In this document: positions 58,178-64,000 of the stretch, piece after piece | Layout: each line of letters begins with the position of its first letter | How positions within the stretch are numbered: the first letter of the stretch is position 1 | Source of the DNA: Pseudobdellovibrionaceae bacterium | Lineage (GTDB): Bacteria > Bdellovibrionota > Bdellovibrionia > Bdellovibrionales > Bdellovibrionaceae | Assembly (NCBI GenBank): GCA_019637875.1 | Contig: JAHBUW010000010.1 | Coordinates: 112,889-176,888, forward strand | Reading direction: 5' to 3' | Length of the DNA: 64,000 bases | Program-made: the position numbers and the translations under genes | The notes under the pieces: generated by a model | Told to the model about the DNA's origin: nothing | The model's database searches: none | The model's input: only the letters and a program-made list of their open reading frames with translations

Positions 58178-60001
58178 ATGCGCGCTCAGATCAGCCGCGG
58201 CCTTCTCGGCCTCGTGGGACTCTTTCTATTCGTCGCTCCCGATTTTGCGTTCGCGCAAGAAGGCGACGTGCCCGCGGCCGAAGCTCCTCTGCCGCCCTCG
58301 GGCGTCGCGCCTTCGGTTCCCCCCACCGGCGTCGCCCGTAAAAGGGTCCGCGAAAAGCCCAATACCGAACTGAGTCTTTTCTTCCCGATCGACAAAACGA
58401 ACGTGAAGATCCTGCCGCAACGTTTCGAGTACGAGCTCGTCGACAAGGACAAGTTCCGCGTCGGTAACGTGTTGTTCGACGCCCGTCTGTTCGAATTCCG
58501 CGTGGGCCGCGGCGAAAGCGAAGAAAAGTTCCGCCTGAAACTGAAATGGCCCGCCGGGCTTCTGGCCGAAGGCGAGATTTCGATTCGCGACAACATCGGC
58601 AAAGCGATCTGGATTCACCCCATCGACAAACAAACGGTCAAATTCCGTCAGCGCAAAGTCGACGGGATCAATCAGAACCTGGCCGAGCTTGAGGGCGACG
58701 TTCTGCCCGAGTCCGTCTTCCGCGGCCTGCAGTTCGTCCCTTACTTCCAAATTTGCGTGCAGAAGGCGGAGCTGCCGACGCGGATCTCGCTTTGCTCGAA
58801 GGACTTCTTCGTGCAGGTCGCGAAAGGACGTCTGGAGATTCGGACCCGCGACTCCCTTCGCCAAGAGTCCTTCGTGAACATCAACGGCACGAAAGTCGAT
58901 CCGCAAGGGGTCATCTTCCTGACTTCGATGTCGGACGTGATCTCGATGCGCGTGCTCTTGCTGTCGGGTGCGACCTTGGACGTCGACACCCGCATGAAGG
59001 AAGTGGAGTTCCGCGACATCGCTTCGAACGACGCCCGCGGGCGTTTGATGCTGACCGGTTACGGCGCCGAGCCCGCCGCGGGCCACCGCTTCGTGAAGCT
59101 GGCCGACGGCTCGTGGCGTACCGAGATCGCGCTCAGCCGCCCCGTGGTCTATCTGCGCGGCGAAGGCGATATCCCCATGCGCCAAGAATTCGTCATCGAC
59201 GGCGCCGTCCGTGACCAATCCATGCGGGTCGACGTGATCGATCGCCTGCCGATTTCGACTTACGCGAGCTCGGTCACCATCGATCTGAAAAAGAACCCGT
59301 CGATGAAGATCGAAGCCGGCGACGAAAATGGTCAGATCGAGGACAACGAAGATCGCCTTTCGTGGACGCTCCTCAACCTTTCGGACGCGAACAAAAACCG
59401 CCGCTTTCTGACCGTACAACAGGACGGTCGCAAGTTCTCGGCCGCCTGGGACATCGTCCGCCACCCGCGCTGGGATTTCACGGCGGCGTTGGCGCTGCCG
59501 TTCGACGCCCGCCTGCACCTGCGCGGCTGGATGAGCAACCAGAACTTGGGCTTCGGCCTGGATTACCAGCAGTTCATCTCGGAATGGAAAAAGGACGTCG
59601 GCCCCACGTCGCGCGCACGGCTGCCGATCTACTACTCGATCCCCGATCACTACAATTTCCTCGATAACGCCTGGGGACTGATGCTCGCGCCCGAACAGTA
59701 CTCGTTCAAAACGGGATCGACGATGGGGTTGCAGATCGGCGGATTCTCGCAGCTCAAGATGCCCTACCGCCTGCTGGGAACCTGGAACCAGACGGAGCTG
59801 GGGGTTTTCACCGTCGGCCTCGGCAGCGAACCCAAAATCGCGAGCGAAATCTTCCTGCGCACGGAATTCCTGTATCCGCACGGCGGGCGCCGCTTCTATT
59901 TCTGGGGTCTCGAGATCGGCCAACTGAAAGCCGAAAGCGCGGGCATCAGCGAATCGTTCAGCCGCGTCGAACTTCAGGGCGGCCTGAAGTGGCAGTTCTG
60001 A
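58178..60001 (+). CDS. Outer-membrane protein with periplasmic domain and C-terminal barrel
   Basis: A 607-residue exported protein (signal GLLGLVGLFLFVAPDFAFA) with a proline-rich linker (VAPSVPPTGVARK), a beta-rich domain to about residue 380 (FEYELVDKDKFRVGNVLFD, VEFRDIASNDARGRLML), then barrel-like strands (WGLMLAPEQYSFKTG, LGVFTVGLG) and ending RVELQGGLKWQF with terminal Phe. It may be an adhesin or a secretion/anchoring porin. Ends 5 bp before a large palindrome. Not a recognised family. Confidence 0.7.
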   Translation: MRAQISRGLLGLVGLFLFVAPDFAFAQEGDVPAAEAPLPPSGVAPSVPPTGVARKRVREKPNTELSLFFPIDKTNVKILPQRFEYELVDKDKFRVGNVLFDARLFEFRVGRGESEEKFRLKLKWPAGLLAEGEISIRDNIGKAIWIHPIDKQTVKFRQRKVDGINQNLAELEGDVLPESVFRGLQFVPYFQICVQKAELPTRISLCSKDFFVQVAKGRLEIRTRDSLRQESFVNINGTKVDPQGVIFLTSMSDVISMRVLLLSGATLDVDTRMKEVEFRDIASNDARGRLMLTGYGAEPAAGHRFVKLADGSWRTEIALSRPVVYLRGEGDIPMRQEFVIDGAVRDQSMRVDVIDRLPISTYASSVTIDLKKNPSMKIEAGDENGQIEDNEDRLSWTLLNLSDANKNRRFLTVQQDGRKFSAAWDIVRHPRWDFTAALALPFDARLHLRGWMSNQNLGFGLDYQQFISEWKKDVGPTSRARLPIYYSIPDHYNFLDNAWGLMLAPEQYSFKTGSTMGLQIGGFSQLKMPYRLLGTWNQTELGVFTVGLGSEPKIASEIFLRTEFLYPHGGRRFYFWGLEIGQLKAESAGISESFSRVELQGGLKWQF

Positions 60002-60005
60002 GGTC

Positions 60006-60057
60006 GCCGCTCACTTCTTGAAACGCGTCGCGTTTCAAGAAGTGAGCGGCTACTTTT
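60006..60057. terminator. Large palindromic terminator between convergent genes
   Basis: A 45-bp perfect palindrome: 22-bp arms (GCCGCTCACTTCTTGAAACG and the next CG with its complement) around one central base at 60028, followed on the plus strand by TACTTTTTCTT. It covers the stop codon of the 61999 gene. The strongest stem in the window, and able to act in both directions. Confidence 0.8.
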
Positions 60058-61999
60058 TCTTAAAAAGAGAACCCACGAGCGTCTTCAGATCTTGATTGAA
60101 AACGTCTTGCTTGGGTTTGTTGAGCGTGGCGATGACGGCCAGCTCACGGCGAGCCGCGATCAGACCGGAGTCCATCGCCACGGCTTTTTCGAAGCTGCGC
60201 TTCGCGCCCGGATAGTCGCCACGCGCTTTGGCGTACAGCCCCATCACGAAGCTGTAAAGCGCGTCGAATTTGTCTTCGGGTTCGACCATCATCAAATCGT
60301 TATCCACCGTCTTGAAACCGGCGGACTTGTTGGGTGAGTTGTCGATATTTCCCAGCCGCGCCCACACCAAGTGCAAACGGATCTTATCGAATTTGGGATC
60401 CAGCTTTTCGACCTTCTCGAGCGCCGAAAGCGCCGCGCCGAATTGCGATTTTTCGAGCATGCCGCGCGCCTGATCGAAGAACTGCGAAGCCTTCAGCTTC
60501 TTCTCCATATCGTCGCGCATGAGCTCATCTTTGATCTTCGCGTGCGATCCCGACTTCACGGCGTCGAACGCGGCCTTCGCGACATTCTTAATGTCGTTAT
60601 AAATCGAAACCTGATCCCGCTGGGCCGAGCTGGGCGGCGCGCCCAAAAGCGCCACGAACTCTTGGAAAACCAGATCGGGGTTCTGCTCATTGGACGTGGT
60701 CATCCGCACCATCAACTCGTAAGCTTCGACGGTATTTTTACCCGCCAGCTGGTGATGGATGTTCTTCAAATGCTTCTTCTGATCTTCCACGTTGCGCACA
60801 CGCGGGCGCTCACGCAAGACCAGCGTTCCCGTGCACATCAAAAAGTGCAGCGCCTTCAGCAACGTTTCTTCGGGATAGATCCGCTTGTCGAGGATTTCGT
60901 TCAAGGTCGCGCCCGTCAAAAGCACGTCCACCAGACGTTCAAGATTCGAAACCAGCGGCATCATGAAGGAAGGATGCTGCAAACGAAACTCCGGCCCCTT
61001 TTGGACCATCGAATTACCGAAAGGCGTGAAATGCGCTTTCAGCCATTCCGCGGTCAGCTTCGCCGCGACCCAGTCGTGAATGAAACGCTCAAGACGTTCA
61101 CCGTCCACGTGGGGAGTCATCATCTCGATTTCGCTGGCCACGAAGTTCACCTTCACCGGTGAATCCAAGATCGTGCGCGAAAGCCGGATGGACATCTGGT
61201 TGGCCAGGACGATCTCGAAACCGTGCGGGCTCAGCAGATGATTGTGGATCAGTTTTTCACCGATCCGTTTTGAGCTCTTCATGTTCAGTACGAGCTCGAG
61301 ATCCTCGGGCAGGATATAACCCGATTCGATCAGAAGTTTACCCAGGAAAGTATCGCGATCGGCCAGATCCACGCCGACGATCACGCCGTCCGCGAAGGTG
61401 ATGCCGAAAACGTTCTCGCGCTCGTCGACGACGTTCAGGTGACCCGAAATTTTCGAATGGATGAGAAAATTGTAGATGAACGGAAGATCGAAACCGTGGA
61501 TGTCGTCCAGGCTCTCCAAGATCTTCTTTTTATCGCGGTCCGTGAGCGCGCTATTCCCGAAAGCTTGGTAAAGCGTCTTGCGGGGGGAAGCGGCTTCCGT
61601 CTGCACGTTGAGCTTCGACAGGTACGGGAGCAAGTCATCGAGCTCGAAGGGTTTTTTCAGAAACGCCGAAGACTGCGTCTGGCGGATCGAATCTTTGATG
61701 AATTGGGGCTCGATGAAAATTCCGCTCATCAACACGACATCGAGGAGCGTGGGCGGAAATTCCTTGCGCAGGCTTTGCACGAAGTCGACACCGTTCTCGC
61801 CGGGCAAGAGGCAGTCGACCATCATGACTTGGATACGGTTCGCGCGGAGAAGACGGCGTGCCTCTTCGGCATTCGCGGTGGCGACGGCCTCGATTCCCTT
61901 TTTCTTCAGGAACGAGACGAGCGCCGTGCACAGCGAATCATCGTCTTCAAGAATAAGTACCACGGGACCCTGACTCGCCACACCCACTCCTACGTCCAT
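60050..61999 (-). CDS. Response regulator with receiver, DUF4388-like and TPR domains
   Basis: A 649-residue protein. The receiver domain (1-125) has LILEDDD, phospho-acceptor Asp62 in MMVDCLLPG, and Lys115 or 116 in FLKKPF. Then a PatA/DUF4388-like region (SGHLNVVDERENVFGITFADGVIVGVDL) used in gliding and cell-organisation proteins of delta-proteobacteria-type bacteria. The C-terminus (500-640) has TPR-like helices (GAALSALEKVEKLDPKF, GDYPGAKRSFEKAVAMD). It lies in line with the partner-switching genes, 53 bp after the STAS-like gene, so may be its output or input. No DNA-binding domain is seen. Confidence 0.8.
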   Translation of the reverse strand: MDVGVGVASQGPVVLILEDDDSLCTALVSFLKKKGIEAVATANAEEARRLLRANRIQVMMVDCLLPGENGVDFVQSLRKEFPPTLLDVVLMSGIFIEPQFIKDSIRQTQSSAFLKKPFELDDLLPYLSKLNVQTEAASPRKTLYQAFGNSALTDRDKKKILESLDDIHGFDLPFIYNFLIHSKISGHLNVVDERENVFGITFADGVIVGVDLADRDTFLGKLLIESGYILPEDLELVLNMKSSKRIGEKLIHNHLLSPHGFEIVLANQMSIRLSRTILDSPVKVNFVASEIEMMTPHVDGERLERFIHDWVAAKLTAEWLKAHFTPFGNSMVQKGPEFRLQHPSFMMPLVSNLERLVDVLLTGATLNEILDKRIYPEETLLKALHFLMCTGTLVLRERPRVRNVEDQKKHLKNIHHQLAGKNTVEAYELMVRMTTSNEQNPDLVFQEFVALLGAPPSSAQRDQVSIYNDIKNVAKAAFDAVKSGSHAKIKDELMRDDMEKKLKASQFFDQARGMLEKSQFGAALSALEKVEKLDPKFDKIRLHLVWARLGNIDNSPNKSAGFKTVDNDLMMVEPEDKFDALYSFVMGLYAKARGDYPGAKRSFEKAVAMDSGLIAARRELAVIATLNKPKQDVFNQDLKTLVGSLFKKK

Positions 62000-62052
62000 A
62001 CCTATCGGTCATCGGGCGCAGAAAACTGAGGTTTCCGGTCCGGGAAAATCCC

Positions 62053-62523
62053 CTACTTTTTCAGGAACTTGAAGTACTTGGCCTCGACAACGTCCATTTC
62101 CATTTCGTGGTTGGACTCGTCCTTGACCATGGGCGGGCGCAGGCCCCCGTTATTGTCGAACTCTTGTCCGGTCCGGAAAAGCACCGCTTTCTCCGAGCCG
62201 CTTTCCTCGGAGTAGTAAGGAACGAAGAATGAAACCACCTGCCCCGACGCCGGCAGAAAGCCCTGCACCATATTGATCTGATCGACGATGATTTTCGGGC
62301 ATTCGTGATACAGGACCTCGGCAGGACCCGCGGTGTTCACCCACTTGATCCATTCGCGGATCCCGCAAGAGTTGATGCTCTTCACGTTCGCAAGGAAGAA
62401 CTCCACTTTTCCCGGGCCATTCAACATATAAGGCGTGAAATCGACGTCCTCGTCGATGTTACCGGCCACACGGACCTTCCAAGTCGCGCCCGCTTTTTCA
62501 ATCTGGATATTGAAGTTACTCAT
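62053..62523 (-). CDS. STAS-like domain protein (anti-sigma-factor antagonist-like)
   Basis: A 156-residue protein with a STAS-like pattern: WKVRVAGNIDEDVDF, FFLANVKSINSCGIREWIKWV (the NSCG spot where a phosphorylatable Ser would sit), then polar C-terminal extension. AGGAG precedes the ATG at 62523 and it overlaps the kinase gene by 8 bp. In partner-switching it would be phosphorylated by the HATPase kinase and freed by the phosphatase. The C-terminal third is extra. Confidence 0.7.
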   Translation of the reverse strand: MSNFNIQIEKAGATWKVRVAGNIDEDVDFTPYMLNGPGKVEFFLANVKSINSCGIREWIKWVNTAGPAEVLYHECPKIIVDQINMVQGFLPASGQVVSFFVPYYSEESGSEKAVLFRTGQEFDNNGGLRPPMVKDESNHEMEMDVVEAKYFKFLKK

Positions 62524-63364
62524 GCGTTTCTCCTGGAACCGTTCCGGTCCCCGTTTCAATCCAATGTAAACCCTTACGAACGGCGTCCTTCTGACGATGA
62601 TTGAGCCCGGTCGGCAACACGCAGCTGACGACGGTGCGATTCGTATCTTCGACACCGAGAGCGAGGACGGTGCTGTGCTCGAACAACAGAACGCAGCCTA
62701 ACCCCGCGCCCCCCCGTTCACTGTGCAGATTGATCACGTTACCCGCGCCTTGCGAATAAACCTGATCCATCCGTCCCACGAACTTGGGAATCTTCAGCGT
62801 GCCATAGGGATCCCGGCACGACAAGCAGACGCGATTGCCGAACTTCGTCAGCGTCATGACCGATGACGCTCCCGCCGTCGACCCGACGCCGCGTTTCTCG
62901 GCCTCGCGTGGAGCGTCGATGATCGCGTTCATAAACAACTCTTCAAAGATCAGGCTTAATGACTCACGCATCGCTTCCGTGCCGTGCGCGACCGTCAACA
63001 ACCGATCTTTCAAAATGTACTTTTCATCGCGACGAGCGAACTCCCAAGACCAACTTTGCTCCACGCCGCCCAAAAGCTGGCGCCCCGCCTCGGCGAAGTA
63101 AACGCCGGCGTTCCCGCGAATTTCCAACGAACTTTTCAAGTCACGGTGAAACCAATCGGCGTTGTACTGAATCAGGCTTTTGCAATCCGGACCCGCGACC
63201 AAACGCACGACTTCGGCCGCGGCCAGGTTCTCACCGATGCAGACTTTGTCGGACGCGCCTTTGTCGGCCCACAGCGTGTGATGAACCGCGCAGCCCAACG
63301 GCATGTCCGCGGGTACCGGGTTCAAATACGCGGGTAAGGCGCTGGGCCATTCGATTCTGGTCAC
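62516..63364 (-). CDS. HATPase (GHKL) kinase, RsbW-like
   Basis: A 282-residue protein with a C-terminal GHKL ATPase domain: N-box FEELFMNAIIDAP and G-box GGAGLGCVLLFEHST, a middle DPYGTLKIPK block, and an N-terminal domain of about 110 residues with no known match. It would phosphorylate the STAS-like protein. GTG start at 63364 overlapping the phosphatase stop (GTGA). Tightly linked to both neighbours, giving the classic phosphatase-kinase-STAS order. Confidence 0.75.
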   Translation of the reverse strand: MTRIEWPSALPAYLNPVPADMPLGCAVHHTLWADKGASDKVCIGENLAAAEVVRLVAGPDCKSLIQYNADWFHRDLKSSLEIRGNAGVYFAEAGRQLLGGVEQSWSWEFARRDEKYILKDRLLTVAHGTEAMRESLSLIFEELFMNAIIDAPREAEKRGVGSTAGASSVMTLTKFGNRVCLSCRDPYGTLKIPKFVGRMDQVYSQGAGNVINLHSERGGAGLGCVLLFEHSTVLALGVEDTNRTVVSCVLPTGLNHRQKDAVRKGLHWIETGTGTVPGETHE

Positions 63365-64000
63365 TGCGGGCTCCGCACTTCGGCCATGAAGAACGTGATG
63401 TCATCGATCAACGGCGCCTGCTGGCGGTGCTGGGTGAAACTTTTCGTCAACCGCGCCACCGACTCATCGATGGGCGCGTAGTCTTTGTTCGAGGCCAAAA
63501 TCGATTTGATGAACTCGCGTTCGCCCCAAGCTTCTTTTTTCGGATTCTGAATGTCCGGAATCCCGTCCGTGTAGAACAAGATGCGGTCACCTTCACCCAG
63601 CTCGATTTGCGTTTGCTGGTAGCGGGTTTCACGCGATTGGCCCAGACGCGGATTGTTCACGTCGTTCAACGGGATCAAATCGCGCTTTTTCGGCGGATTT
63701 TCATTCTTGCGGATCAGGTAAGGCGCTTCGTGACTGGCGTTCGCGTAGCTCAGCACCCGCGTTTTCGGGTCGTAACACGCCAGGAAGAACGTCATCATGA
63801 TCTTCCCTTTGGAAATATCGTAAATCGAGCGGTTCAGCAGATCCAGCGCCGTCGCGGGGTCCACGCGCAGATTCTCGATGATCGTCGACGCGGACTTCGC
63901 GGCACTCGTGATCAGCGCCGCCGGCGCCCCGTGCCCGGTCGCATCGCCGATCCACAAAAAGACTTTTCCGTTCACCCAGTTGTAGTGCCACCAGTCGCCG
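63361..64000 (-). CDS. SpoIIE/RsbU-type PP2C phosphatase, C-terminal part (cut by window edge)
   Basis: The 213 C-terminal residues, in frame to the last base, of a PP2C-type phosphatase: GDWWHYNWVNGKVFLWIGD, then ATGHGAPAALITSAAKSA, metal-binding Asp in FYTDGIPDIQN and the final PLIDDITFFMAEV. It dephosphorylates the STAS-like protein when a signal is sensed by an N-terminal domain beyond the window. First seen gene of the four-gene minus unit ending at 60050. Confidence 0.9.
   Translation of the reverse strand, partial: GDWWHYNWVNGKVFLWIGDATGHGAPAALITSAAKSASTIIENLRVDPATALDLLNRSIYDISKGKIMMTFFLACYDPKTRVLSYANASHEAPYLIRKNENPPKKRDLIPLNDVNNPRLGQSRETRYQQTQIELGEGDRILFYTDGIPDIQNPKKEAWGEREFIKSILASNKDYAPIDESVARLTKSFTQHRQQAPLIDDITFFMAEVRSPQ

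Noticed and set aside
58226..59923. 565-residue minus-strand frame opposite the 58178 gene
   Set aside because: Shadow; the plus frame has a signal peptide and a barrel C-terminus.
1..64000. CRISPR arrays, tRNA or rRNA genes, insertion sequences, phage genes
   Set aside because: No regularly spaced repeats, cloverleaf patterns, transposase or phage proteins were recognised on reading through.

Overview
This window is GC-rich, densely coded DNA from a Gram-negative bacterium. The most likely source is a member of the Bdellovibrionota (predatory or predator-related bacteria), moderately sure. Pointers are a TIGR02147/DUF4423-type regulator (a family typical of Bdellovibrio and Fibrobacter), an HD-GYP protein of the kind common in that phylum, a DHS-family polyamine-type enzyme, LPS genes (GT9 and WaaA), and an unusually high load of secreted proteins, lipoproteins and outer-membrane barrels of no recognised family. 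There are no rRNA or tRNA genes, CRISPR arrays, transposases or phage genes, and no stretch over 300 bases without a gene. Genes are packed, with many ATGA/GTGA/TTGA stop-start overlaps and several GTG or TTG starts.

Layout. 1-6.6 kb: JmjC-type oxygenase (cut by the window edge), recG, HD-GYP protein, a CsbD-like stress protein behind a possible sigma-54 promoter, its secreted look-alike, and a stand-alone ribosomal protein S4. 6.6-13 kb: a lipoprotein with two cysteine-less rhodanese-like domains, a secreted PIN-domain protein, lysS, class I aldolase, and divergently an Nfu scaffold, YjbQ and an ArsC-like protein. 13-16 kb: periplasmic di-haem cytochrome and an HExxH lipoprotein. 16-21.3 kb: a TIGR02147 regulator divergent from a tight operon of four secreted proteins, one with a region resembling the pre-toxin (PT-TG) domain of polymorphic toxins. 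21.3-29 kb: DHS-family enzyme, methyltransferase, a TatD-TcdA-small membrane protein operon, DedA protein, RluA-type pseudouridine synthase, LysR regulator.

29-37 kb: an extracellular nuclease region with an outer-membrane barrel, a triple jelly-roll lipoprotein, an ExeM/NucH-like nuclease lipoprotein and a membrane-anchored second nuclease of the same superfamily. 36.5-44.3 kb (minus): barrel, EF-hand lipoprotein, MFS transporter, ABC exporter, THUMP RNA methyltransferase. 44.4-47.5 kb: heptosyltransferase-like GT9, Kdo transferase WaaA, metzincin lipoprotein. 47.8-52.6 kb: barrel plus a 1145-residue lipoprotein with a duplicated domain. 52.6-60 kb: cytosolic BtuF-like protein, a possible FabMG-like enzyme, a degenerate subtilase-like secreted protein, a ClsB/YbhP-like pair, a FliG-like protein and another barrel protein. 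60-64 kb (minus): a partner-switching module (SpoIIE phosphatase cut by the window edge, HATPase kinase, STAS-like protein) followed by a receiver-DUF4388-TPR protein.

How it fits together. The window mixes housekeeping genes with an envelope and secretion repertoire. A barrel gene sits directly before or overlaps a large lipoprotein gene three times (29.4, 42.9 and 47.8 kb), which suggests a recurrent two-part surface assembly. The nucleases, metalloproteases and possible toxin operon would suit a predator or scavenger that degrades other cells' macromolecules. Functions of the unnamed secreted proteins are inferred only from signals, motifs and context.
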